Source of the DNA: Cylicocyclus nassatus | Lineage: Eukaryota; Nematoda; Chromadorea; Rhabditida; Strongylidae | Assembly (NCBI GenBank): GCA_958299035.1 | Contig: CATQJL010000223.1 | Coordinates: 3,404,359 to 3,468,358, forward strand | Direction of reading: 5' to 3' | Length of the DNA stretch: 64,000 nucleotides | Shown: positions 31,560 to 42,849 of the stretch, piece after piece | Numbering within the stretch: the stretch's first letter is position 1 | Layout: the number at the start of each line of letters is the position of its first letter | Program-made: the position numbers and the translations under genes | Notes under the pieces: generated by a model | The model's input: the letters and a program-made list of their open reading frames with translations, nothing else | Told to the model about the DNA's origin: nothing | Databases searched by the model: none

Positions 31560-33813
31560 AAATTTATTTATTTATTTATTATCCTTGCATTTTTCCAAGG
31601 AGAGGAAACAATTTTTTTCTATTCGGGTCTGCTGTTTTTGTGAATCTCTTGCACAGCTTGCAATTTAAAGCTTGTTTTTCTTCCAGCTCAAGTTCTCTTA
31701 GCTCCGCTCTAATTTTATCTAACCATCTCAGTTTCGTTCTTCTTTTTGGTCTTTTCGATATACTGGCGTGCTCGATCTGGTAATGTGGTCTTCTTCACTT
31801 CTTTTCACGTGTGCCGTACCATTGAAGCATCTATCCTGCTACTTCTACAATTGGGCGACCTTCATCATGCGTCGCATGGTCAATTGTGACATGATCCATC
31901 ATTGTGATGGCTATCGCCCATCGCAGCATTTTTGTTCCCATGGTACTAAGTTTTCGCTCTTTTTGTGCGTGATAGGCCAACATTTGCTGCTGTACATCGC
32001 AGTCGGTCGGATCATCGTACGACAGATCTGCGACTTGAAGTTTACTGGCATCCGTTTTCACATATAATTCCTGTGAGGTCCCTCCATTGTAACAAGCTGC
32101 GTTTATTTGTCGCAAATTTCGTCTTCTAGCGTGCCATCTACAGAAATGCACTTAATTATTTGAAGGAGGTCTTTTTTATCAGGGTGTTTCCCATTTGGAT
32201 AGTTCTAGGCGTTTGGAATCCCACTTCCATGTAATCTATCTTGAGGATGTTCATCTTAAAACCATGTCGTTCTCGTTCCAGCTGGGTTTTTCACGTTTGC
32301 ACGTCCATCTCCAAATCTTTCCTGTTTCTTGCTATCAAGAGCACAACATCAGCATATATGAGTACCCATGGGGGTTGACGTATGAAATTTCTAACTATCG
32401 CGTCAACAACAGCCATGAAGAGGAGGGATGAAAGGACGGATCCTTGATGTATGCCAATATCTATCTGGAAATTCTCTGATCGTCCTCCTGCTGTCTCTAC
32501 GTAGCTGGTTGCACCTTGATATATCATTCTTACCTACCAAACGTATCTTCTGGCACTATGCTTCTGTAAGGCCACCATATCATGTTATGTGGATCTTGTC
32601 AGATGCTTTCTCTGAATGCAGGAATGCAGCATGTAGTTCACATTGTTTTTCTCGACTCCCTTTCAAAAGTGTTCGAAGTGTGAATTGCATCGGTTGTATT
32701 GCAGCCTTTCAAAAATCCGCATTGATTGAGTCAGGCTCCACTATATCTCAGAGTCGTGTCTCCAATATTCTTTCGAAAACTTTCAGCTGTGGCTAATGAG
32801 ATGGATGGGCCGATACGTAGAGCAGTCGGGTATGTCGGCTTTATTTTTCCATATTGGTATCGTTATACTCTTAAACCAGCCAGCTCTAGGCATTTTTTTG
32901 ATTCTCACTATTTGGTTCAGTAATCGCGTTAGCAACAATCCATTTTGTCCACACTTCTTCCAGAATTTGTTGGAGACATCGTCTGAGCCTGTCGTTTGCC
33001 GTTCTTTGTTTTCGAAATGGCAACGCGGACTTCATCTTTTGTAATGGGTGGCACAGGTCCGTGAAGTGGTCCAGCTTTTATGTAGATGTACATTAGCAGT
33101 TCGTGGACGTTAACTCTGCAAAGTGTGCTCGCCATCTTTTATTTATCCCTTGTGGCCCTTTCAACATCCTTTTGTGTTCGTCTTCAATAGTGTAGAAGTG
33201 CTCTATGTCTCTCATGGGTCAGTTCTTCTTCGAGCCAAACAATGGATTTCAAGTACGCCTTCGGAAGTATGCAGCTTCTTGTACAACTCCGTTACACAAG
33301 TTTCTTTCGCTCTGACTTTCTTCTTTGTTGTGCGCTTCGTTTCTAAATATTTCTAATGAGCATATTCTGTCCTTGTTTTCTGCCATACTCTAAAAGCTAA
33401 TTTTTTATCTCTTATCACAAGCTGAATCTCTTCGTTCCACCATCATGTTTCTTTGCTGAGAATAGGTCTTCCTGATTTCGTGCGCCCCAGTAGATTTCCT
33501 ATCACCTGATGAACATTCTTCTTTAGATTCGCCCAGAACTGTTTCACAACTTCTCCTAACTCAGGTAGAGTAAATTTTAATGCTACTTTGGCGCCATGGC
33601 CTTCTTTTAGCTTCCACCATTTGATATGCTCTCTTTGCTCTGTCGTTGTCCATCTTCGCCTGCTGGATGGAATATTATTTAGGTCCAGTATAAGTGACCT
33701 GCGTTGCGGTATGCATTCTTCACCTGGAATGACCTTGCTTTTCCTCACACACTTGAGTTCACTATGCCTTACTGCACAAAAGTCTATTTGCGACTTTCGA
33801 CTTTCACTGGCAC

Positions 33814-34861
33814 ACAGTCGCTTCATTTCATATGATCATGTGTGCCACTGCACACACAGTCCACTTTGGCGTCATCATCCTGGATTTGCAATCGCAAAAA
33901 CGCAAGAGACTTACCGATTGTTATCGATTACACCAATCTAAGGTGACTAGTAACTATTAGGTTGGCACATAAGTTTTGCAACTTTTCCCGTAACTTTTTT
34001 CCTGTTCTATGTAGCAATCTCATTTTGTGGCATCATGTAGACCGTGATGTAGGCTACAAGTCTGCGTAAACCGTTTGATTTTTGATAACGTGGTGCAAAA
34101 AATCTAGGCATTTTTTGAAAAGTGCTGAAAATCGAGGTTTCACGATTTTTTGGCAAACATGAAGCCCTACGAAACCTGATTCAAACATATGAAAAAGCAA
34201 GTATAGGCAGCATGTAGCTGGAAATTGGCACATTGGAATTAGTAAAAAAGAAATTAAAGTCAAACACAAATTAAGATGGGGCGCCTTTGAGAGGTTGAAC
34301 AAGTCAAATGCGTCAAGTTTTGAAGGCAATTTGTCAATAACTAAGCTGCGAAAAGTCAGAATTCGCTATACTTTGCACTATAGGGTAATCCTATGCGGTA
34401 AACACGAATATCATATTCATTTGTCGCTAAAATGATATCCATTTTTTGATCTCACGAACGAGGCTTTTTCATGGGAAACGGATCTCATTTTTGTGATCAG
34501 CATGTCAAATGAGCCCTATAGACCAAGTTTCAGCAAAATCTGATGCATTCTAAAATTTTTCCCATAGTACCGTAAACCTACCGTAATCCTCACACAAGAT
34601 GGTAAAATTCGGCAAAAATGTGTGCATTAGAAGCTTACATCATATTCCTTATACTGCCAAAAAATGAATGCGCTACGTTCAAATAGACAAGTTATATAAA
34701 AAGTTGCATTACTTATGTGCCAACCTAATAAAAAGGAATGAAAGTGCTAAGAACACCTTGGAAACGCTTACCTGAAGGCTTGTTTCTCCCACGAAATGAG
34801 GACGCCAAAGGTGAACAGTGTGTGCAATGACACACATGATCATATGAAATGAAGCGATTGT
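33814..34861. mobile_element. MITE, ACAGTCGCTTCAT family, copy 3, split
   Basis: The left part is 33814-33956 and the right part 34729-34861, with the same ends and CACACATGATCATATGAAAT blocks as 2850-3128. It interrupts the RTE endonuclease domain, whose frame resumes on the other side. It is itself split by the mariner element at 33957-34728. Confidence 0.85.
33957..34728. mobile_element. Mariner-type MITE, TTAGGTTGG ends
   Basis: The ends TTAGGTTGGCACATAAGT and ACTTATGTGCCAACCTAA are inverted and flanked by TA on both sides (33955-33956, 34729-34730). These ends are typical of mariner transposons. No transposase is present in 772 bp. A lone related end (TTAGGTTGGTGCATAA) is at about 45205. 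Confidence 0.85.
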
Positions 34862-35489
34862 ACCTCATCAGATGACTGTTTTTCCTTATGAAATAAGTAT
34901 TTGCTACCGCTAAGTTATGAGCTGTAGCAAACTCAAAGATGCGTTCACCATCTTCATTTCTTTACTCCGTATCCGTGGTCTCCATGCCATTTTCATGCAC
35001 CACTCCTTTGTTTCCCGACATAGCCATTGAGATCTGCTCCAAGCAGTAGCATCTCTTCTTCAATTCTGTGCTCAAAAGACGATCACTGACTCTACCCAAG
35101 ATGGTGGTTTTCTTTCTCAATCTTTCGCAGACAATTATCCCTACGCTATTTCTGCCATTACTTATTCCGTTGTATAGGAGCTTGAATCCGCCTCCAAATA
35201 GAACGACTTTTGCCCTTTCCATCTGGATTCTAGAATGTAGGCGACATCCACTCTTGAGAAGATCTGCCAATTCGCGGTGTCGTGCCGTCAAAGATCCTAC
35301 GTTGATGGTTGCAAGTCGGAGCGGTTCTGAGAATCTGTGTCGTCGCTTGCACCTACGATGAGCCAAGTTTTTGACCATCTCCCCTTCGCTCGTTGAGGCA
35401 GTAGCACTCGCTCTTTGTTCATGTTCGTTAGGCTCAATTGCTCGTCGCTTTCGGGGAACGCCCTAGCTGTAATTCTTTGATCTCGCTAA

Positions 35490-35692
35490 GGCCCCGGACA
35501 GACTTTACGCGATTTGATCGTCGCGAATGAGTCACGACGAGACAGCTGTTACAACATCATTCCATGCCGATCAACTTGCACTTTGGTTGTGTTACTTTTC
35601 CAGCCCGAAATTTTTGAATGTGAAATGAAAATGAATGGAAATGTAGGCGATTGAGTCGCGACAACCAAATCGCGTGAAGTCTGTCCGGGGCC
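35490..35692. mobile_element. MITE, GGCCCC-CAGACTT family, copy 2
   Basis: The ends GGCCCCGGACAGACTTTACGCGA and its near complement are flanked by TAA on both sides. It abuts the 5' side of the RTE LINE. Its internal CATTCCATGC...GATCAACTTGCA block is shared with the 18085-18288 copy. Confidence 0.75.
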
Positions 35693-36794
35693 TAAGACGT
35701 AAAAGGGCGTATTAATCGATGCGACGATTCATCTTCTTCAGCCGGCTTGTCGCTTGCTTCCCTATGGGTACGCAGCCTGGCGCTGGGATCATCCACTTAC
35801 GATGGTCGAAGAATCGCGAGTGGTTGATCCCAAATTGTCTGCAAATAGTTGCTCAATATTCCCGCAAGCGTCAAAAATTAGTGGCTTGTTCCAAACAGCT
35901 CATAGTGATAATCGTCATGCAATAAACCCAAGAATGGACAAGACTTAAAGGCAGCGTCCGGGCAACACGTACCCGCCCAGACTAGCACATAGTTGTGAAG
36001 CGGGCCCCATGAGTATCCGATCTGCGTTGGTCCAATTCTTTGACTTGGCCTCTAAAAGGAGATACGGGTTTGTGATACGTATCACAAACCTCCCCCTGAG
36101 GACGTGTGTTCACGCATCGATCGATCATGGATTGCAACTGCACCATGCAGTTACAGCTGCTCCTCGGTGACGAGCGGGGGGGGGGGGGGGATAAACATTC
36201 CGAAACTCGCCCGCGCCCTCAATTCAGGGTCCCCAAGAATTGGGTACCTTCAAAGAGATTCCACAATTATCCTCTGTATCATTAAGATTGACGGGTGCTT
36301 TGTGCGGCTCTGGTCCCGAGTGGTCGCCTCGCTTGGGCTCTGCACCTCGTTCGCGAGCGTGCTCTCTGATTTTCCTACCACATACTCGATCAAGGCGGAG
36401 CCTTCGATCGCTAACTAAGCCTGGGAAAATGACTAAAGCGTCACACCCACTATCCGTCACTCCCAAGATCAAAAAGGGTGATTTTGGACTACGCAAAGAT
36501 TCATAAAGGACACATATCCTTTTGATAAAAATAGCAACTTGCATACAATTTTTGCGAGCCGTTGAGAGGAACATTGTGGATAGAGTGTTTATTCGTTACC
36601 CCTTTTTTCCATTGCATTATTTTACGAAAGCGAAACGTCAGGTAACTAATAAAAGTAGGAGGGTTCAAGAAGAGAGTTTGCGCGAGGAGAAATCGATTAT
36701 ACTCAAGCATAATTAAGCAAACATTTCGCATGAGTCATCGCTCTGGGCGCGTTTGGTGGATGGCATCGTCGCTGCAAATTTAAATCACATAGTT
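35693..36794. other. Non-coding stretch with palindrome and a solo TTAA end
   Basis: A TTAAAGGCAGCGTCCGGGCA end is at 35947 without a partner, so it is a truncated TTAA MITE. The exact palindrome GTTTGTGATACGTATCACAAAC lies at 36068-36089. A 15-base G-run is at 36176-36190. No exon is supported. Confidence 0.5.
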
Positions 36795-37224
36795 GGGTTT
36801 GAAATTCGCGCTGCGAAAGAACACGTTCAACTCATCAAACCTGACATGTTTGTCGTATTAATTTTCGCAGCTCTGCCCAGGGCCTTATAAAAACGATATC
36901 CACTTTGCTTCTAACCTCAAAAACGAAGTCCAGTTTCCAGACCATCTGTGCCGGGCATGATTGGAGGGTTAACACCATCAGCTGTAGCTTTATTGCCAGC
37001 TTCACTGTCCATCATAAAAGGTACTACGTAAATTTACGTGATGGTGTTAACCCTCCAATCATGCCCGGCACAGATGGTCTGGGGTCAAACTGGACTTCGT
37101 TTTTGAGGTTAGAAGCAGAGTGGATATCGCTTTTATAAGGCCCTGGGCAGAGCTGCGAAAATTAATACGACAAACATGTCAGGTTGATGAGTTGATGTTC
37201 TTTCGCAGTGCGAATTTCAAATCC
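36795..37224. repeat. Foldback, arms about 190 bp
   Basis: GGGTTTGAAATTCGCGCTGC at 36795 returns inverted at 37224, and the arms match through GGAGGGTTAACACCATCA at 36965 and its complement at 37040. The loop is about 50 bp. No protein content. Confidence 0.8.
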
Positions 37225-37285
37225 AAGACTCAACAAATATATGACTTGTTTACAACGCACGAACAATATTACCCATATTATACTA

Positions 37286-37851
37286 CTAGCTGCCTTACCC
37301 GGCTCCGCCGTATGTTCCGAATAGAAAATTCCATTTCTTAACCGATCCGGACCAAACTTGGCACACATACACTTCGGGCCCCGGCGGGTGTCACAGTCCA
37401 CTTTTCGTTATCGATCGATGTCAATTTTATCGATTTTTTGCAAAATTTGAGCTAGGTGGCTGGAATTTGGCAGGGGGGTGTAATCGAGCATGCTGATTAC
37501 GAATACAATATTAGTTTTCGAAACCGTGCATTACTTTTATCGATTTTATCGATTTTTTTGCAAAACTTGAGCTAGGGGGCTGGAATTTGGCAGAGGGGTG
37601 TAATCGAGCATGCTCGATTACCCCCCTGTGCCAACTCCCAGCCCCGTAGCTCAAATTTTGCAAAAAATCGATAAAATCGATATCGATCGATGACGAAAAG
37701 TAGCCTATGACATTCGCCGGGGCCCGAAGTGTATGTGTGCCAAGTTTGGTCCCGATCGGTTCAGAAATGGAATTTTCTATTCGGAACATACGTACAGACA
37801 TACATACAGACAGACATACAGACAAACAGACATTCAGCTTTATATATAAGA
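37286..37851 (-). mobile_element. Non-autonomous Helitron
   Basis: On the minus strand it starts TCTTATATATAAAGCTGAAT at 37851, after an A, and ends with the hairpin GGCGGAGCC followed by GGGTAAGGCAG and CTAG at 37286, before a T. 5'-TC, a 3' hairpin plus CTAG, and insertion between A and T without duplication are the Helitron signature. There is no Rep/helicase. Confidence 0.7.
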
Positions 37852-38010
37852 TGTAAAAATTCGAAAACTTATGTGTCCTGATACTCGTTCCCGAATTTGT
37901 TGGTTTCTAGACCAACATCAAATTAACTGGGTTGGTTCGGAGCACAAATTTCGGAGAGTTCCATAAATTTCAAATTTTAGACCGATATGGACGATTAGAA
38001 CGCTTAGACA

Positions 38011-38060
38011 TCTTATATATAAAGCTGAATGTCTGTTTGTCTGTCACACAGGGTAGGATA
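38011..38060 (+). mobile_element. Second Helitron 5' end, divergent
   Basis: TCTTATATATAAAGCTGAAT, preceded by A, is the same 5' end as the 37851 element but on the other strand, 160 bp away. A compatible 3' end (GCGGGCGAAGCCGGGC ... CTAG|T) is at 42183, which would make a composite of about 4.2 kb holding several later insertions. Confidence 0.45.
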
Positions 38061-38895
38061 CGGGTTAAACGCTTTCCAGGGTTAAACCAACTCTCCAGGG
38101 TTAGTTTAACCCTCGGGGTTTGTTGGAATACGGCCACAGGAGTTTTCAGGGCGTTGATTCCAATGAAAGCGTAAATCCCTCAGACTCCTTTTTTGGTTTG
38201 AGAACCATGGATGAGCTGCCGGCGAATTGTGGTCGCAAGAAAGCATCATCAGGTGATCAGTATGTATTCAATTGTACCCCCTGTTGAAACGTCAAGGGTT
38301 AAGGAGATTTCGTTTGATGAGGTTGGGTCGCAAGGTAGTAGGCGGGTTCGAAAGCCTCTGATGGTTGGCGCTCCATTCTATCCTTCCAAAGGAGGTGTTT
38401 GGAGGTTAGGCTTGCTCAATAGTTCTGAATCAAGCTTTAGTACTTGATTATGATAGTAGCCAAGAATGTCCGAATCTTTCCAGGCATTGCCTTCAAAGGC
38501 AGTGGCTTGGCAAGTCCTCAACTGTGGGATTTCGTTACCTGAAATAATTCGACGCGCTGATTCCGAAAACCCACTTTTAAGAGCGCGAAAATGGCAAAAA
38601 TTGAACTTGGACGAGTGAAACGCTTTCCGCCATGGTTAGAGACTTAGAATCGTTGTGGTACCCTCATGTTTATACCATTGAGGCATGCCCCTCTGACGGT
38701 GTGAGGGATGTCGCAAGCTCGTCCGAACTGGGCGCTAAGAACCTGCTCCATTCTCATGTTTGGGGTGCAAGCAACCTTCCTCATGAAAATTTCGACATGT
38801 TCGATTTTGCCGAGCCACTGCCTTCAAAAAAGGTGTTCTTTGCAAGTTTACAACATCGGAAGGAGGATATAGCAGTCACAACAAGAGGCACGCAC

Positions 38896-39067
38896 CTTTC
38901 CGGCCACAATTTTCTTTTTACGAATTGCCACTGCAGCAACTACTATAGCTAGAGCTAATACAAGACACACTGCCACCATTACTATCACGGCAACCTGAAT
39001 CGCATCACTATGAAAAAGGTTATTGGGTGGTGGTGTTCTTGGCATCAAATCTTGTGTCTTTTTTCTT
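38896..39067 (-). CDS. Isolated transmembrane exon
   Basis: A minus-strand frame ends at a good donor (GGAAAG|GTGCGT). It encodes a Pro-rich segment (TPPPNN), a 25-residue Val/Ala/Leu membrane span and a basic stop-transfer RKKK. No clear acceptor and no partner exon were found. It may be an exon of a single-pass protein or of another prominin-like copy. It is listed because hydrophobicity and donor agree. Confidence 0.35.
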
Positions 39068-39616
39068 CATAATGGCAAACTTTAACTTTATACATAAGTA
39101 AAACTCACACTATATGAAACGTCATTGCCCAAAGTCGATACGCCATAGTAGACTTGAACTATCCTCTGAAATGTCAGTGATTGAGTTACAGTCTAGAGGG
39201 TTGACATTGTTAGCAGCCCTGTCTGCTTAAATTTTTGTCTAGAGATTTTAAACCTCAAATTGCAACGTAGGCTTCGTTGAGGTCAGGTGGCCTCCTCAAC
39301 TAGTAGTTCTTTTGGTAAAGCTTTTGAAAGCTTACATGAAGGTCTATTTCCGCAGATGTCACATGGAGATGACGGACGCGCGCCGAAAGAGTGACCCTCC
39401 TGCTTGAGTGGTACGTTCACTTGTTAGAGAACTTGAAAAACCATGCTAACAAGATAGTTACATGGGTTGCTGGCATCGACTTTGATTTCTTTATCGTTGG
39501 TGCTCAAAAAGCTTATCTAATGGCAGTATTTGAGCAACTTCCAAATAATGTAATCTATCTACCTATACATAAAAAAAACCGGGTGTTCGTAACTTGTTAG
39601 TTAGTGTGTTCTTTAA

Positions 39617-40148
39617 AGGCAGCATACACCCAAAATTTCACCTTCGATGTTTTTGTCATTCTGGGGCCTTTCCGTGCCGCTGATTACAGTTATGACATTG
39701 AAATCCTCCAAAAGTCCCAAAAAACCCCGATTTCCGGGGACCCTCTCTTCAAAGGGAGGACGAGTTTCCAACTGCTCGGCCCCGTCGGCATGCCAGCAGC
39801 TGCAACAGCATGACAACCTGTAGGTGCAATTGCAACTGCTGCGATGTTCGTCTCGCGAAGGAGGCGCACTGCAAAAAGCAACTGCACTGTTGCAACTGCA
39901 GTGCAGATGCAACAGCATTGCAACAGCAACAGCAACGGCAACTGAAGCTTACGCTTCGTGGATTCGTCCGGAGGAGGCGGAGTGAAAGAAAAGGGGCGGA
40001 GTGAAAGAAAATTGAGGGGGTTTTTTCCGCTCAGAAGCAAGATTGGGAGACCGGAAAAACGCACTTAGTCTTCTTCTGGGCCCAGTATATACACGGTACA
40101 GAAAGATCTAAAAAATTAAGTAACTTAGATTTTGGGTGTAAGCTGCCT
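39617..40148. mobile_element. TTAA MITE, GCATACACCC subfamily
   Basis: The ends AGGCAGCATACACCC and GGGTGTAAGCTGCCT are inverted and flanked by TTAA (39613-39616, 40149-40152). The interior has CAACTGCAACAGC-type short repeats (39790-39940) and a GC-rich core. It directly abuts the foldback that starts at 40152. Confidence 0.75.
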
Positions 40149-40151
40149 TTA

Positions 40152-40512
40152 AGGCTTTGGCCATACTTCGCCCGTGTTGCCGGTGTTGAAAGTGTTGCCG
40201 GTGTTGAAAGTGTTGAAAGTGTTGCCAGTGTTGAAAGTGTTGAAAGTGTTGCCGGTGTTGAAAGTATTGAAAGTGTTGCCGGTGTTGAAAGTGTTGAACG
40301 GAGATCATTAGTCTAGCAGTTTCATTCTTTCTCGAACGATCTCACCGGCTGGTGAATACGTTGGAAATGGAATTGGGGAATGAGAAATGAAACTGAAATA
40401 ATGGGAGATTTTCTCATGCAAAAGATCCTCTAACAAACTTTTTGGAAAGTGGACGGCTTGTCTGGAATAGGCAATCATAACTCATAATAACGGGCTAAGG
40501 GTTGTTTACGTT

Positions 40513-40551
<39 letters not shown>

Positions 40552-41646
40552 CTCTGTCTGTCACGAAATTCGTAGAGCGTGTTCCAGCCAACGTCCTGAG
40601 CCCAAATTTTGCACAGCGCACGCTACCAGCATGAAGGCTTACTATACAAAAGCATGAGCGGATCCGTTGAGTGGATCCATTGAAAATTGCGCGTCACACG
40701 GATCCACTTGCCTTTTGGCCAGCAAATTTGGGTCCGTAGTACTACTTTTTGCAGAGTTAAGGACATATTTGACAAGCTAATGTGCAAGCCATGGACGTTA
40801 GCCTAAAAAAGTAATGAAAAGTCTACTATTTTATGAAAACAGCGCCAAAAACCATTCGCTGTGTAAACAGTCAATTTTTTAAGATTCTACCTGATCATTT
40901 GAGAAGATTTTTGCACAGCGATGTAGCCTACTATGTTTATTGTCCTTACGGCGACTACCAAGCCTTAAAAGTTCCAAAAACCTATTCGAATTGGCATCTG
41001 TTCTTCTGGGATAGATTTTATCCACGCGAAAATACCGATTTCACATGGAAAACCTCTACGAATGAGTAGTTGTTTACGAATTATTTGTGATAGCCTACAT
41101 GGCGCGGTGAGTTTCAATGTCATTATTATGCGGGAATGAGTAAGGCATACAGAAAATAGGGCCAGTGCGAGCCTCTGCGAAGCAGAGGTGACGCACTGGT
41201 CTCCAATAATTGAAAAAGCTGACGTCTGAGTAGTAATGTGCTTTAGTTCGAATCCTGCCGCGCTTGCGATTAGTGAGTAAACGACCTAAGTGAGGTCTAC
41301 AGCGTTTTTAAATACTGGAATTTGCCTATTCCAGACAAGCCGTCCACTTTCCAAAAAGTTTGTTAGAGGATCTTTTGCATGCGAAAATCTTCCCCATCAT
41401 TTCAATTTCATTTCTCATTCCCCAATTCCATTTCCAACGTATTCACCAGCGGGTGAGATCGTTCGAGAAAGAATGAAACTGCTAGACTGATGATCTCCGT
41501 CCAACACTTTCAACACCGGCAACACTTTCAACACTTTCAACACCGGCAACACTTTCAACACTTTCAACACCGGTAACACTTTCAACACTTTCAACACCGG
41601 CAACACTTTCAACACCGGCAACACGGGCAAAGTATGGCCAAAGCCT
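40152..41646. mobile_element. Foldback element with minisatellite arms
   Basis: AGGCTTTGGCCATACTT... returns inverted at 41646. Each arm of about 320 bp contains a minisatellite of GTTGAAAGTGTTG / GTTGCCGGT units (about 40178-40300 and 41505-41630), then a unique part (TTTCATTCTTTCTCGAACGA). The arms differ in repeat number. The Helitron at 40474-41199 lies in the loop. ORFs such as the Gln/His repeat frame are artefacts of the minisatellite. Confidence 0.8.
40474..41199 (+). mobile_element. Non-autonomous Helitron, TAATAACGGGC family
   Basis: It starts TC after an A. Near its 5' end is a (TG)n microsatellite at 40516-40548. The 3' end has the hairpin CCTCTGCGAAGCAGAGG, eleven bases, then CTGG and T. 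It sits in the loop of the foldback. Related pieces are at 26341-26690, 42190-42688, 54885-54930 and 63694-64000. Confidence 0.65.
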
Positions 41647-41689
41647 AAAGAAACTTTTGTGTGTAGACCAATCAGCGCGAAACTTCGCA

Positions 41690-41852
41690 CATATACAATA
41701 CCGCTCACATTTTTTGAAAAATAGACGCGAATGTATGGACATGTATGGACATGTCGCTACATGTCCATACACGTATGGACACGTCCGTACATGCCCATAC
41801 ATGTCCATACATTCGCGTCTATTTTTCAAATAATGTGAGCGGTATTGTATAT
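41690..41852. repeat. Foldback with repeated CATGTATGGA
   Basis: The arms ATACAATACCGCTCACAT...AAAATAGACGCGAATG are inverted. The centre consists of repeats of TGTATGGACA and its complement (41730-41810). It is short and has no coding content. Confidence 0.75.
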
Positions 41853-42189
41853 TTCCGACGGCGGCCCATTCCGTAGGCTACCTTTTGCGGCGAATTTCCC
41901 ACTATTTGTATTGATTTATCGATTTTGATGAAAATTGAATTTTTATCATTACTATCAAACACACCCAGCTTTCATGTGAATAATAGCGGTATAACTCATT
42001 TCTATTCCACGATAAATGAGATGCAGTAATTCAAGACGATGCGATCAGAAAGTCCACCCTGTGTTGCACGAGAAGTAGAACAAAGCCAAAACGCAGTGAG
42101 GAGCTTCAATAGCTCTGCGCCAATCTTGCTCTTGTTGAGCGAGTTAAATCCTCGATGCGGGCGAAGCCGGGCATGCCAGCTAGTACATA

Positions 42190-42688
42190 CATAAAGCTGA
42201 GCTCTAAGTACATCCTAGCAGGAAAGTCCATTGTGCAAAAGCACAAGCGGATCCGATAAGTGGATCCCCTAAATTGCGCGTGAAACGGGTCCACTTAACT
42301 TCTGGCCAGCAAAATTGAGTCCGTATATAAATTTTTTGCAAAGTCGTGGATCTGTTTGACAAGCTAATGTACAAGCCATGGACTTTAGCCTAAAAAAATC
42401 GACTAATGTTGGTTACTTTACGAAGATAGCGCCAAAAAGAATTAGTTGCGTAAATGCTCAATTTCCCAAGATTTTACCTGATCATTTGAGAAGATTTTTG
42501 CACAGAGATTGTGATTATTGCACGATGATGATTATTGCCGTTATGGCGACTACCAAGCAAAAAGTCCACAAACCTACTCAAATTTGCATTTATTCTTCCG
42601 AGAAAAGTTTCATCCACGTGAAAATACCAATTTCACGCAAAAAAGCTCTAGGAATGAGCTGTTTTCGAATCATTTGTGATAGCCTGCA
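42190..42688 (+). mobile_element. Helitron internal fragment, TAATAACGGGC family
   Basis: Similar to 40610-41110 (AAAAGCACAAGCGGATCC; TTACCTGATCATTTGAGAAG; ATTTGTGATAGCCT). It lacks the 5' end, and its 3' side is cut by the MITE at 42689. Confidence 0.6.
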
Positions 42689-42849
42689 TAAAGGGCCGGG
42701 CATACTTCACGCGATTTCAGTCGCGACGCGATTTGGCAATTTGCCAGAAGTCTTCAGATCCAACAATAGCAAACTGCGCATGCATAGTGTGTATAACTTA
42801 CTTAGACTGATAAAACGCTGAAATCGCGTGAAGTATGCCCGGGGCCTTA
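42689..42849. mobile_element. MITE, GGGCATACTTCACGCGATTT subfamily
   Basis: The inverted ends GGGCATACTTCACGCGATTTCAG and complement are closely related to the 18085 and 35490 elements. The flanks are TAA/TTA-like. It is inserted in the Helitron fragment. Confidence 0.7.

Larger units (their letters stand above)
31560..35488 (-). mobile_element. RTE-type LINE, nested insertions, inactive
   Basis: On the minus strand, starting near 35480, the order is as follows. Apurinic endonuclease domain at 35378-34870 (RLATINVGSLTARHRELADL; NEDGERIFEFATAHNLA). After an insertion, the rest of the endonuclease and linker at 33813-33440 (RKSQIDF; TKSGRP). Reverse transcriptase at 33135-32290 (HQGSVLSSLLF; YADV). 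C-terminal part at 32150-31830 (MLRWAIAITMMDHV). The 3' tail is (TAAAT)n, seen as TTTATTTATTTATT at 31563-31580. The active-site YADD has lost one Asp, and there are several frameshifts, so it is dead. Confidence 0.8.

Noticed and set aside
38632..38952. 106-codon + frame
   Set aside because: It overlaps the minus-strand transmembrane exon and contains repeat-like GGCAGTGGCT words; no other support.
40108..40308. Gln/His/Phe repeat protein frame
   Set aside because: It is produced by the minisatellite in the foldback arm; the inverted arm gives a different repeat frame (LPVLKVLKV).
41235..41260. TTCGAATCC resembling a tRNA B box
   Set aside because: No A box, acceptor stem or anticodon arm at the right distance; it lies in the loop of the foldback.
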